64,000 nucleotides of DNA from Agrypnia vestita (GCA_016648135.1 JADDOH010000525.1:62001-126000); one strand, 5' to 3'. Shown: positions 34,305 to 45,060, numbered from the stretch's first letter. The notes: generated by a model from the letters alone, not told the origin. Numbers and translations are program-made.

Positions 34305-34595
34305 TTCATCAGGTTTGCCAAGACAAAAATCTTATCAACAGAACCGCACCTTATACCCAGATTAGTGAGGGAGTCCATTGAAATATACAAACATCCCAAT
34401 TTCAATAGAGATGACAGTTATAAACTATCAGGTATTTGACGCCCTGTTTTTACGACATTGATTCAACCCTTGAGAGACGTCGCAGTAAAGTTCGTCGACG
34501 TAACTAGTACATATTGCACACTGACGACCTCTATTGTAGAAGAAGTGAACACTCCACAACAAAGTGCGTATAATTTACGCCCTCGAAAGCAGTAA
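34305..34595 (+). pseudogene. PLE GIY-YIG endonuclease C-terminal remnant
   Basis: Peptide pieces in shifting frames include KILSTEPHLIPRLVRE, EIYK, NFNR, TLIQPLRDVAV and EVNTPQQSAYNLRPRKQ, ending at the same stop (34593-34595) as the copy at 551. The 85-aa frame at 34124-34381 starts outside the element and is not a gene. Nuclease active-site residues are absent. Confidence 0.65.
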
Positions 34596-34634
34596 TCAGT
34601 CCGCCCTCTACCTCCGCGGATAAAGGTCGTCCTC

Positions 34635-34665
34635 CTGATGACGTTAAATAAGAATTCAACGAAAA
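34635..34665 (+). ncRNA. Hammerhead-like motif in PLE 3' region
   Basis: CTGATGA-C-GTTAAAT, loop, ATTCAAC-GAAAA. Same family as 594-624, with one mismatch in the hairpin and A in place of the C after GAAA. Confidence 0.45.
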
Positions 34666-34733
34666 TTCAAGAATCGTTTCTCGGAAAAACATACGGTTCG
34701 TATAAAATATCCGCAACCAGTTACAGTTAAATA

Positions 34734-36019
34734 TTAGGTCCTTACATATGAAATTGACGTTTTACCGTACTGGCAAATTTGATCTCAAATATCTTCTCTT
34801 TGGTTAGGAATTCCAAATCAAAATTTATACAGCTATTTACTCATGTATTTGTGTTTTGAAAATTATAATTCATTTGTTTTTTCCTCAATTGTTTTTTTCT
34901 TTGCGAGACACAGTTTACAAAATGAAAAACTTGAAATATCGCGTTATTTACGAGTACGAGTTCCACCGTGGCACCAGTGCTGCAGACCGGCTCGAAGGAT
35001 TAATGATGTGTATGGCGACGGTGCCGCAAAAGAAAACACAGTGCGTTTTTGGTTCCAACGTTTTCGTTCTGGAAATTTCGACCTGCAGAACAAGCCCCGT
35101 GGACGGCCGGAGACCAAAGTTGATAATGAAGAATTGAAGGCTATTGTGGAAGCGGAATCCATCGCAAACCACATCCGAGTTAGCTACAGGCTGCGGTGTT
35201 AGTGATAAAACTGTTTTAATCCACTTGAAGCAAATTGGTAAGGTGAAAAAGCTTGAAAGGTGGGTACCTCACGAATTGAGTGACGCAAATCAACAAACGC
35301 GCGTTGACTGCTGCGTTGCATTACTCAACCGGCACAATAATGAAGGGATTTTAAATCGAATCATTACCTGTGATGAAAAGTGGATCCTGTACGATAATCG
35401 GAAGCGCTCATCGCAATGGCTGAACCCTGCCGAACCAGCCAAACCATGCCCCAAGCGAAAATTGACTCCAAAAAAGTTACTTGTGAGCGTTTGGTGGACT
35501 AGTGCTGGTGTCGTTCACTACAGCTTTCTTAAATCTGGCCAGACGATTACGGCAGATGTCTATTGTCAGCAACTGCAAACCATGATGGAAAAGCTAGCTG
35601 CTAAACAACCGAGGCTGGTTAATCGCTCTAGGCCACTGCTGCTTCATGATAACGCTAGACCATACACTGCACAACAGTCGGCTACCAAATTAGAGGAGCT
35701 TCAATTGGAATGTCTAAGACATCCACCGTACTCTCCGGACCTTGCCCCAAAAGATTACCATTTTTTTCGAAATTTGGATAACTTCTTGCAAAGGAAAAAA
35801 TTCAACTCCGATGGGGCAGTCCAAACCGCCTTCAAAGATTTTATAGATTCCCTTCCGAATGGTTTTTTTAGTAAAGGGATCGATGAACTACCTATGAGAT
35901 GGCAAAAGTGCATAGATAGCAATGGTACATACTTTGATTAAATAAATATATTATAATAAAAAAAAATCGACTTTATGTTCCTCCCATACTAAACGTGAAT
36001 TTCATATGTAAGGACCTAA
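34734..36019 (+). mobile_element. Mariner element C (frame-disrupted)
   Basis: Both termini read TTAGGTCCTTACATATGAAA inward, with TA duplications at 34732-34733 and 36020-36021. Length 1286 bp. It lies within a PLE family sequence: the join of the two flanks (TTACAGTTAAATA and TGTCTAACGACCG) matches the uninterrupted 62300-62335 region read in reverse. Confidence 0.95.
34922..35941 (+). pseudogene. Mariner transposase with two compensating frameshifts (copy C)
   Basis: Relative to copy B, one base is lost near 34986 (after RGTSAA) and one gained near 35156, so about 57 codons are read out of frame and the rest is back in frame. The lost part covers the second half of the helix-turn-helix region. 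The catalytic blocks ITCDEKW, LLHDNAR and LAPKDYHFF are intact. A few substitutions (H to Y in NARPYT, T to K in APKD) distinguish it from copy B. DNA binding should fail, so I call it inactive. Confidence 0.92.
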
Positions 36020-36021
36020 TA

Positions 36022-36330
36022 TGTCTAACGACCGTAATAACAACCTTGACTGTCTAAAATTTCATCAGTTTTCTTGGCAAAGCATACCCTGTCGTTGTTG
36101 GAAATTCTTGTAGTAGCCATTACTCGCTCAGCAGACAAGCGATTGATACTACCTGATACCCACTTTTTCGAAGGAAGTGTGGACGTCTTCACCAGGCAAG
36201 TCCTGACACGAAGAACCTTTGGGTATTCCGAAGCAGGATTCTCCAACATTTTTGATGTGAATGATTTTATAATGTTTAATATTGGCTTGTTTATATATGC
36301 TTAATTCTAACTTATTTTTAACATTTTTTT
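36022..36330 (+). repeat. PLE-adjacent repeat with a LINE-like relic
   Basis: 36022-36045 continues the PLE family sequence (TGTCTAACGACCGTAATAAC, shared with 62305-62325 in reverse). 36227-36258 shares TTCCGAAGCAGGATTCTCC with 8936-8960. The frame 36074-36304 reads THFFEGSVDVFTRQVLTRRT, a possible LINE C-terminal relic, but the family is not certain. Confidence 0.4.
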
Positions 36331-36515
36331 TTTTTTTTTAATATAAATAGAGATGCGAACACGGAATACGTGTCACATCAATATTCTTACTATTTTCAAA
36401 ATAAGCTAAATGCTTGTGCTATGAAAATAGGACTAACTTACTAGTCTGGGATGAGATCCGAACCCGCAACCTTTGGATCACGAGGCGAGTGTCCTAACCA
36501 CAAGACCAAAAAGCT
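36325..36515 (-). repeat. tRNA-derived SINE (family 1), copy 1
   Basis: Read on the minus strand the 5' end has a tRNA-like head: TTGGTCTTGTGGTTAGGAC-like A-box and GGTTCGGATCTC-like B-box, a form near tRNA-Glu. The body has TCCTATTTTCATAGCACAAG and GTGACACGTATTCCGTGTTC, and it ends in a run of A (T-run at 36327-36341 on plus). Transcribed by RNA polymerase III in its family; mobilised by a LINE. Confidence 0.75.
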
Positions 36516-37225
36516 ATGAATTAAATTTTGTGTTTGTAATGTAAATGTTATATAAAAAAATAAATTGAATTGAATTGAATTGAAACTATATAAAAACACC
36601 TCAATTAAGAAAAAAGAACCTTTTTATCTTTATTAATTCAATGTCTTTTGACGAAAAAATAAATTAAAATCCATTTGAATGATAGAAATTGTTCCATTGA
36701 CATTTACTTGATTTATCCAGTAATTTGTTTAATGGAGATACTGCTTTTCAGCTTGGTGGGGCAGCATAGCCGGAATATTGCCCGTACTGTGGAGCCCATA
36801 CAAAATGTCGTTCCCAACACGTTGGTACTCTACACAAAAGATTTCTAGAATCAGCTGGATGTGAATCAGGCTGAAATGGATTGAAGAGGCGGTCGCTAAA
36901 ACAGACAGTAGACTGAAAAGAGAGGGTTGAAATTAAACGGCCGATGCTACCCTGGATTAATATTCTCTTTATATATTTAAAGTTGATTTTAAATAAAAAG
37001 TATTTTTAATTGCATAAACTTGCACTACGTATTTGAGCAACGATATCTAACTTAATAATTTTATAGGTATGAAAAATTAATTTTAAAGATGCAGCCTATC
37101 GAAGGAAGGCTGATACATGTGTTTTTCGCGGGGTCCTTTAAAATAATAGTAACTACACAAAATTTTATTAAGACCGGTCAGGGACTTAAAGAACAGATAA
37201 AGTGGAATACATTTCTGCATACAAA
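36516..37225. other. No gene; short ATTGA repeat
   Basis: (ATTGA)n at 36562-36585 resembles a LINE tail. The remainder is spacer. Confidence 0.35.
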
Positions 37226-37326
37226 TATTAGGTGTAACCACAAGTAATCAATTATTTAAGTGGCAACCAAAAAAAAATTTAGCTACATTTAATTTTATTT
37301 TTAATCGATTTAATCTCCAACGTTTT

Positions 37327-37572
37327 CTAGGACCTTTTGCCATCTTGTTGGTAGACTTTTAAGAAAAATATGCTTCTAGGTGTTTTTAAAGCGTCATAAT
37401 CAAACCCCACCGGGCGCCCACTTCGATCGCTATCAGACAAGTCAAAATCATCATCGGAAAATTTTCTAAACCAACGTTGGCACTTATTTATTTTCAATAC
37501 GTCTCCATACACATCACAAATTTTCTTTGTGGTAACCGTTGCATTAACACCCGATAGAAAATGAAACAGCAT
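37327..37572 (-). pseudogene. Mariner transposase remnant (N-terminal HTH fused to C-terminus)
   Basis: The peptide has TTKKICDVYGDVLKINKCQR and WFRKFSDDDFDLSDSDRSGR, the helix-turn-helix region of a mariner subfamily different from copies A-C. It then jumps to a frameshifted LKSLPTRWQKVLENVG, the family's C-terminal end. The catalytic domain is deleted. Confidence 0.75.
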
Positions 37573-37765
37573 GAAATGACGTAAATTTTCTAAGTTAGTT
37601 GATTGTTCGCCATTTTACAACAGAGTAATAAATTTTTTTAAATATAATTGTCACAAGTCACAAGACCGCGGATTATAATTTTGCGCATAAAACACGTCTT
37701 TATACGTTCACTTTACTGAGCTTGACTGAAGCAAACATTCCACACCAAAAATAATTGATTACTTA

Positions 37766-37966
37766 TTATTTTTTTTTTTTTAACTAAAAAAAATAGAGAT
37801 GCGAACACGGAATTTGTGTCACATCAATATTCTTACTATTTTCAAATTAAACTAAATGCTTGTGCTATGAAAATAGGACTAACTTGCTTGTCTGGAGTGA
37901 GATTCGAACCTGCGACCTTTGGATCACGAGGCGAGAGTCCTAATTACAAGACCAACAAGCTTTTTA
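37766..37966 (-). repeat. tRNA-derived SINE (family 1), copy 2
   Basis: Nearly the same as 36325-36515. Minus-strand head: TTGGTCTTGTAATTAGGAC (A-box) and GGTTCGAATCTC (B-box); tail is the T-run at about 37768-37780 on plus. TTAT on both sides may be a short target duplication. Confidence 0.8.
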
Positions 37967-37979
37967 TGGGTACACCTAT

Positions 37980-39299
37980 TAGATTGTGAGATGTTTATAC
38001 ATTTTTTTACTATTCTAAAACGTCATTTACAAAGGTGAATTTGAAGTAGATATACGGTCGTTATACGAGACCATAGAGTACATCTTAAGCGTCTTCCCCC
38101 GCCGACCTTTCTGGGAAAGAAGGTCTACTTCAATTTATTATGAGCCAAAAAACTGATTTTTATTTACTTTTAAAATCTACATCGAAAGCTTTCCAGGTAT
38201 ATAGAAAATAGGCCTGCGAGACAGAAGAGGATTCCCAAGAAATATAAAGCATTTTCTCGTGTCGATGTTAAGAGAGATACATTTTATATTCCTAGGGAAT
38301 TGGAGCTCTACGACGAAGCGGAGTAGCGAAGGCTTTGTGATCGTGAAGTCTCGATTTCGTGTACACTTCATCTACATTATAAATTATTTCTCTATAAGAA
38401 ACGGTAGGGAGGATCGCCCAAGAGGACTTTTGGTCACGAAAAACAATTAATCTAATATATAATTCATTCTAGGTTTGGACATTCTAGGTATACAAAAACA
38501 TGAAGATACTGTGATCGACATCAAAATAAGTAAACGAGTATATTCGTTATTTTTTAATTAATAAGCTTTTTCATTGTTCCATACAGAATAAAATGTAAAA
38601 ATATCAATTAAAATTTGGGTAAAAGAGATGGGTCGACCAGTTAGTTATTGGGAAACTCATCCAAACAAATTGAGGATTAGAAAAATTGAGATTGTATTAG
38701 GGTATATTTACATGTGCCTGAATGTAGGCGAAGGTAAATCTTTATTTTATGTTATTTGTGTAGGTATTTGTACTTTTTTTAAACCTATTTTGTATAAAAT
38801 GTATTTTGCATAAAATGTACTTACATATAAGTTATAACTCTAAACTTTTCCTGTCTCAACACAGAGCTCTCTAGTGAGATAGGCATAGTATAATTTGACC
38901 TTATCAAATGTAAAAGTAAAGCAATGCAATCAATAAACATATTTGCTTACCAATAAAGTATTCAATAAATCAATAAACGTACTAATTTTCGGTAATGACG
39001 ATTTTTGTTTTTTTTTTATTTACCGAAATATTATTTACCAGTTCGGATTTTTACCCCGAATTCCCCAAAAAACCTAAAAAGGCTAGATTTTACAATCAGA
39101 ACTTGTCAATTATTAGATTCTTAAAATTCTGTAGTTTTTTAAGTCCAGTATATACTGAACTCGGCTTTGCTGGTTATTTCGCTCATTGTGCTTAATATTT
39201 AAATTAAGTAACTCGAATTTCGACAGTTTTGCGATATTTACACCAAAAAATCTTTAAATAATAACTTATTTAATGCTAAAACTAGATAATAAAAAATAA
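37980..39299. other. No gene seen
   Basis: Frames at 38177-38371, 38259-38450, 38628-38813 and 38995-39195 are short and have no known motif. 38085-38125 is a GC-richer patch (TCTTCCCCCGCCGACC). Confidence 0.3.
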
Positions 39300-39490
39300 A
39301 TAAAAGCACGACCCTCGTAGTTATGTGGGCATGACACTGACTTCTCACACGTCCTGGTTCCGGGTTCGATTCCCAGTGAGATCACAATTAATCTATGTAA
39401 TTTACTCTCAAGCCTGGGTGTTTTTGTGATGTGTTCCGTTTCAGTGATTGGGCCTCTTGGCCTAAAATATATTAAATAAAAATATAATTT
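39300..39490 (+). repeat. tRNA-derived SINE (family 2)
   Basis: CGTAGTTATGTGGGCATGAC (A-box region) and GGGTTCGATTCCC (B-box) about 40 bp later form a tRNA-like head. The body GCCTGGGTGTTTTTGTGATG and CAGTGATTGGGCCTCTTGGC is shared with 32219-32385. Ends in AATAAAAATA. Confidence 0.7.
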
Positions 39491-40486
39491 ATACATACAA
39501 TAAGCAAACTATTTACCATTTACAAAACTAGAAAACAAGATAGAAAAATGAATGATGATTTCAATTATTTATTTAATTAAATATCTGGTGATATCATTTA
39601 TTTTCATTGACATTTCGTTCATTTATCTCAGGGGCTCATTATAAAGTTACATTTGGAAAAAAAGGTGCATCGAGCAACAGTGTTCATAAAGGTTCAGTGG
39701 ATCACATACGAAATTGCTTTCTTCGACACCTGATCTTAAGGAAACATATCAGTTTCTCAACGTGATGAAGAAAAACATCCTTCGTGTCTATGACTTATAT
39801 GAGTATCTGTATCATTATTATTAGATCTAGGCAATAAGATTACAAATAATTTGTTTTTAAAAATAATTGCTTGATATTTCCAAATATTTCAATAATTTAC
39901 AAATATCTTAGGTTATTCTTGTTAAGTGGAATTTATTAAACTACATGCGATGTTACTCGCTCGCTAGCAAATGCGTGTAATTTTCGATTAATTTATAAGA
40001 CTTTACCAACCAACATCTCTAGTTCTCGTATCCATCTTTACCATGTTGGGCGAAGTTATTTTCGAAACCACCAAAGTTGTGTGAACTTCCCGATATTATT
40101 TAACAACAACCCTATGATTACAACCCTACAAATCTGCGTTAAATTCTTGTTCATTGGCTCAGTTACCCAATTAAAGTTGTGTTTATTTTACAAAGCAGTA
40201 AAGTTGTGTTTTCTTTTTCGTTCTCTTAGTATGACGAGCTAAGATAAAAATAAATATGAGTTATGAAAATAAGTTTTTATTTTGGAGTAGTCCATTATTC
40301 AATTTCATGTTCAGAACTAAAATTATTGATCCAAAGGTTACTTGCGTACATTTATTTTATACGACTGCTCTTGGGAGGATTGGAGTCTGTTAAATGCCTT
40401 AAATAAATTTTATCTTCTTTAAAAAGAGCGAAATGTTTTTTGTGGGGACATTGTTAATATAACTAATAAAAATATACATTATTTTC
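39491..40486. other. No gene seen
   Basis: AT-rich spacer with no supported frame. Confidence 0.3.
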
Positions 40487-40943
40487 ATCACTTACTTATT
40501 AAAAATATCAAAAATTTTCAGTGCCAATGGTCCCTTTGTCATGTATAATTAAAAATCAAAATCAAAGTTTAGGTGGCAATAATTACTCCGATTTTTCGAA
40601 TCATCTTTTGCTAATGGATCATTCTTTTGATATAAAATAAGGGTTTACAAATTTTACTTACAAATTATATAGGATTTCAGTTGGATAAATTAGAAATTTT
40701 GGAAATAAGAAAAAGTGTTAATAGTAAAATTAATATTTTAAATTGGTACTTTTTGTAAATAGTTATCTTTTAAATTTATTTTCATATTAGTACTTATTTA
40801 TTTATTTCCCATGAATTATTTTTATTTTTTTATCGTCTGTACATCGATTTTTGATTTTTAATTTGTTATGATACATCGTATTCTGATGAAGGGACCACTG
40901 GCCGTTAAACTCTTTGATATTTTCAATAAATAAGTGGTAAACA
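40487..40943. repeat. Fold-back element with hammerhead-like motif
   Basis: 40487-40565 and 40850-40943 are imperfect inverted copies (ACTTAYTTATT, AATATCAAA, GTGGTCCCTT, AATTAAAAATCAAAA). At 40883-40910 (+) CTGATGA-A-GG, loop, GGCC-GTTAAAC resembles the motif with an altered last strand; the left arm has lost it. Confidence 0.55.
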
Positions 40944-41082
40944 CAAAGTACATGTTTATCATTTTTTATACATGTTTTATAGAAACGTTGAAGGATATGT
41001 AAAGTAAAAGGAGGAATGCCACGTCCCCGTCAGCGATGGAAAAGCTTAAGAAAATTTGGCACAGTCACAGAAACATTACCAA
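40944..41082. other. Spacer
   Basis: Nothing recognised. Confidence 0.3.
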
Positions 41083-41760
41083 GTCCTTTTTAACTATAAA
41101 TGGTTACGGATATTTTATACGAACCGTATGTTTTTCCGAGAAGCGTTTCGTTGAATTCATATTCAACGTCATCAGGAGGACGACCTATATCGGCGGAGAC
41201 ACAGGGCGGACTGATTAAAGCTTCCGGGGGCGTAAATTATATGCACTTTGTTGTGGAGTGTTCACTTCTTCTACAATAGAGGTCGCCAGTGTGCAATATG
41301 TACTGGTTACGGTTTTTCTGCAAGGTTGAATCAAAGTCGTAAGAACGGGGCGCCAAATACTTGATAGTTTGTAACTTTCATCTCTATTGAAATCGGGATG
41401 TTTGTATATTTCGTTGGACTCCCTCACTAATCTGGATATAAGGTGCGGTTCTGTTGATAAGATTTTTGTCTTGTCAAATCTGATGAAGTGACAGAGATTC
41501 CCTTTGGATGCATGTTCGCAGATTGCCGATGTATTGGAGTTGTTGTTTTTAATTGCTCCAATATGTTCCTTCAAACGTAAAAGCGATACTGTGTTTGGTT
41601 TGTCCTATGTAGAATGCACCACAATCGCATGGTACTCTGTTTACACCTGGAGACTCAAACTATGGGGGCTGAAAATTGTTTTTATATTTAATTTCAGCAA
41701 CATCAAAATGATTTTGTCAGTGAGACCTCCGATGTAAGGTAAGTAGGCTTTATTTCTTGG
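41083..41760 (-). mobile_element. PLE fragment (GIY-YIG nuclease and 3' end), minus strand
   Basis: From right to left: TYIGGLTDKIILMLLKLNIK (linker after the RT), NRVPCDCGAFYIGQTK (GIY-YIG core; the FYIGQT variant), KEHIGAIKNN with SAICEHASKG, CHFIRFDKTKILSTEPH, SYKLSSIWRPVLTTL, and YNLRPRKL before the stop. A hammerhead-like motif follows at 41144-41175 (CTGATGA-C-GTTGAAT, loop, ATTCAAC-GAAACG), then the terminal ATACGAACCGT region. This is the best-preserved PLE nuclease in the window but has at least one frameshift between GIY-YIG and KEHIG, and no RT. Confidence 0.78.
41144..41175 (-). ncRNA. Hammerhead-like motif in PLE 3' region
   Basis: Minus strand: CTGATGA, extra C, GTTGAAT, short loop, ATTCAAC, GAAACG. 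The hairpin is perfect, as in the copy at 594-624. Confidence 0.5.
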
Positions 41761-42149
41761 GACATCGCTTATACTAGATCGTTTTCGTAATGTCCGTACG
41801 TCCGTACGAAGAGTATCCATTCGCTAGGAAGGTGGAAGCAATGGGTGCGTGTTGCTCGCAGTGTATGCTGCAAATCCCATGTACAGCTAACTGAACAGAC
41901 CTACATTCTCCAGAATATTAAGAAATCAACCAAAGAAACATATTTTGAACAGCTTTTATCTTCCGCGATACAACAAATTTGCTTACTGAAATACTTTTAA
42001 AATATCACAAGAAGGCTGGCGGTGCAAGGCAAGGTCCTCGCGAAAGATCACTAGCCAGATGAAGCATCTAGTGAATTCAGCACTAATGGCTGATACAACA
42101 AGTCGCCAGAAGTGCTCCAAAACAGAATAAAGGGTGCCGGATAATTTTG
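41761..42149. other. No gene; edge of PLE and spacer
   Basis: 41761-41830 (GATCGTTTTCGTAATGTCCG, GAGTATCCATT) is shared with 63155-63210, so PLE homology extends to about 41825. After that nothing is recognised. Confidence 0.4.
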
Positions 42150-43690
42150 GCTATTAAAGACTACGGCAGCTGAGTTAAAAGCGTAACGAAGGAGAAAAAG
42201 AAGACTCAAATTTAAAATTCAGAATTAATTGGTTTGGATTGAATTAATTGGTTTTATTAAGGATCAAATTTACAAAAACTGTGGCATTATTAAGGACTAC
42301 AGCAGCTGTGTTAAGAGCGTAACGAAGGAGAAAAAGAAGACTCAGATTTAAAATTCTGTGGTTTTATTAAGAATTTATTACGGATCAAATTTAAAAAACT
42401 GTGGCATTGTTAAGAACTACAGCAGCTATGTTAAGAGTGTAACAAAGAAGAAAAAGAAGACACAGATCTAAAATTCTGTGGTTTTATTAAGGATTCATTA
42501 AGTATCATATTTAAAAAAACTTAAAAAAACTGTGGCATTGTTAAGAACTACAGCAGCTATGTTAAGAGTGTAACAAAGAAGAAAAAGAAGACTCAGATCT
42601 AAAATTCTGTGGTTTTATTAAGGATTCATTAAGTATCATATTTAAAAAAACTTAAAAAAACTGTGGTATTGTTAAGGACTACAGCAGCTGTGTTAAGAGC
42701 GTAACGAAGGAGAAAAAGAAGACTCAGATTTAAAATTCTGTGGTTTTATTAAGAATTTATTACGGATCAAATTTAAAAAACTGTGGCATTGTTAAGAACT
42801 ACAGCAGCTATGTTAAGAGTGTAACAAAGAAGAAAAAGAAGACACAGATCTAAAATTCTGTGGTTTTATTAAGGATTCATTAAGTATCATATTTAAAAAA
42901 ACTGTGGTATTGTTAAGGACTACAGCAGCTGTGTTAAGAGCGTAACGAAGGAGAAAAAGAAGACTCAGATTTAAAATTCTGTGGTTTTATTGAGGATTTA
43001 CTAAGGATCAAATTTACAAAAACGGTGGCATTATTAAGGACTACAGCAACTGTGTTAAGAGCGTAACGAAGGAGGAAAAGAAGACTCAGATTTAAAATTC
43101 TGTCGCTTTATTATGGATCAAATTTTAAAAACTGTAGCATTATTTATTTACGGTTTTTGTGTTTAATTTATAGAACTCCATATTTATTTTTAGCGAAATT
43201 TAAAATATATTAAATTTTAATAAATATTATTATAAAGTTCTGCGGGTTAACTATTTTTAAGTGTTACAGCTGTTTTATTACTATAGCTGTTTTATTACTA
43301 CAGCAAGGAGAAAAAGAAGACTCATATTTAAAATCCTGTGGTTTTATTAAGGATTTATTAAGGAAAAAATTTATAAAAATGGTGATATTATTAAGGACTA
43401 CAGCATACTATTAAAGACTACTGTGTTAAGAGCGTAACGAAGGAGAAAAAGAAGACTCAAATTTAAAATTCTGTAGTTTTATTAAGGATTCATTTAGGAT
43501 CAAATTTTTTTTAAAACTGTGGCATTATTAAGGACTACAACAGCTGTGTAAAAATCGTAACAAAGGAGAAAAAGAAGACTCAGATTTAAAATTCTGTGGT
43601 TTTATTAAGGATCAAATTTACAAAAACGGGTGTGTGAAGATCGTAACAAAGGAGAAAAAGAATACTCGAATGTAAAATTGAACATAGCTT
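42150..43690 (+). repeat. Satellite array, about 12 units of 118-135 bp
   Basis: GAGAAAAAGAAGACTCAGAT (or AAGAAAAAGAAGACACAGAT) recurs at about 42195, 42330, 42450, 42582, 42714, 42833, 42955, 43076, 43311, 43446, 43570 and 43657. Each unit also carries TTCTGTGGTTTTATTAAGGA and GGACTACAGCAGCTGTGTTA. Two variants (AACGAAGGAG with CTCAGATT; AACAAAGAAG with AGATCT) are interleaved in the middle. Edge units are diverged and one interval (43076-43311) is about double length. No coding role. Confidence 0.9.
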
Positions 43691-44026
43691 TTTTGCGTGC
43701 TTCTATTCCAAGTACTAAAATGTCGTAGTTAAAAGAGGAGTATCGCCTTACATTGTAAATAAGATGTGCTAGATAAATATTGTAGTAAAAAATACAACAA
43801 ATATATATAATCTTATTAGTAAACAAAGAACGAAAACTCAAATATATTTATATCAGCCTGAGAAATAAATTTTCGAAGAGAGCCTAAAACCAATTTGTTT
43901 CAGTTCTATAGTGTGCTGCTGTTTGAACAGTTTATTAGTAATTTTGAGTATAATATAAACAATTATTATTTACGTGAAGATACGACGTTAGTAAAAAAAG
44001 AACTGGAAAACTATGCAAATACATCT

Positions 44027-44400
44027 TAAGGCGGACATTCACTGCAAATGGATATTTCGGCGTTTTTCTTCGAAAATGTGAGTTTATATAATTCATGTAT
44101 ATTAGAATATTGTTAATTTATATCATTATTAGGACGATTACTTAGACCAAACATTTTTTCTTATATAAAAGCATTAAACTGAACATTATTTATACTAATT
44201 AAGAAATTATAAGCAATAATGGACAGGCCAAAAAATTCGTTTTCAGTGCCTACGAAATCACCCTTAATTACGGAATATTTATATGTACGGTGAATATGTT
44301 TATTTACAAGTATATAGACGGCATTACGGTGCTAAAACTGCACTAGTATTAAGAATATTGTAAATTTTTAAATTTGCAAGAAATTCTTACTTTTGTTAAT
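44027..44400 (+). repeat. Dispersed repeat, copy 1
   Basis: CTTAAGGCGG-ACATTCACTGC, ATGG/CATATTTCGGCGTTTTT and AAATTTGCAAGAAAT are shared in the same order with 51270-51575. Non-coding. Confidence 0.6.
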
Positions 44401-44654
44401 GATTTTAAAACATTTAAAGCTTTTATTCATATAAAGATACGATATTAAACGAGATATTGAACTTACCCTCGTATTATAACGCTTCTAGCACTATTTAAAA
44501 GTTAGTTTTCTACTAAAAATACGTTAATTATTTAATAAAAAGATTGATTTCAAAATTGCTTTAGATATGTCCAGCCTTAACAAAATAAATTATAAGAAAT
44601 TTAAGAAAAAATTACACACTATGTTTTAAACCACTTAATTGCTATACATTTGTC

Positions 44655-45060
44655 AACTAGTTTCGGTTGGACTCAACCTTCTTCAGGACAATTACAATAT
44701 AGACTAATCTAGGTACAGAAATTTATAAAGGGGGAAAGAAAAAGAGAGAGGGACAGAGTGTCAACTAGGTGGGGGGGAGGGAATGGGAGGAGTTAACTGA
44801 AGATAGAGGGAACAACTTTAAAATCGGACTATTAGATAAATTTATTTGTTTATTTATTATTTGACTATTATTGTTGATAGCTTTATTAATTTCTAATGCT
44901 TCTAGATTGTTCAGTCGCAAACCTAATCCGTTTTTGTGTAAAATTTTTGGCCCTGTATTATTATTAAATGTGTGATTAAAATTAATTAGATATTTAAAAT
45001 AATTTATTTTTCGATTTGGATCAATTTCTCTAATGGAGTAGGTACGAACGTAATTATTAA
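44655..45060 (-). mobile_element. Second PLE family: nuclease C-terminus plus hammerhead-like motif
   Basis: On the minus strand a frame from about 45040 reads IREIDPNRKINYFKYLINFN, HTFNNNTGPKILHKNG and LRLNNLEALEINKAI, and ends at TAG near 44766. The HTF-----KILHK-----L--LE-LEI pattern is the end of a PLE GIY-YIG ORF, from a family unlike the 551 copy. A G-rich tract follows, then at 44655-44688 CTGAAGA-A-GGTTG, loop, CAACC-GAAACTAG. The order ORF end, spacer, motif equals that of the first family. Confidence 0.62.

Larger units (their letters stand above)
34231..34733 (+). mobile_element. PLE copy with inverted termini
   Basis: 34231-34295 is the inverted copy of 34667-34730 (TTTAACTGTAACTGGTTGCG, TATTTTATACGAACCGTAT, TTTTTCCGAGAAACGATTC). 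Between them lie a PLE nuclease fragment and a hammerhead-like motif, both in plus orientation. Penelope elements are known for terminal repeats in direct or inverted order. Mariner C inserted exactly at the right end. Confidence 0.72.
37228..37979 (-). mobile_element. Second mariner family, deleted copy with SINE in its right terminus
   Basis: The left terminus at 37228 reads TTAGGTGTAACCACAAGTAA then TCAATTATTT, after TA. The right terminus has AATAATTGATTACTT (to about 37765), then a SINE, then GGGTACACCTA (37968-37978). Removing the SINE would rebuild a terminus matching the left one in reverse. The gene inside is reduced to its two ends. Confidence 0.7.

Noticed and set aside
37890..37966. 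A true tRNA-Glu gene on the minus strand
   Set aside because: A- and B-boxes are present but the acceptor and anticodon stems do not close, and the same head with the same body and tail occurs at 36325. It is a SINE.
42150..43690. Regular repeats as a CRISPR array
   Set aside because: Units of about 125 bp repeat along their whole length with no unique spacers, in an insect-type genome. It is a satellite.
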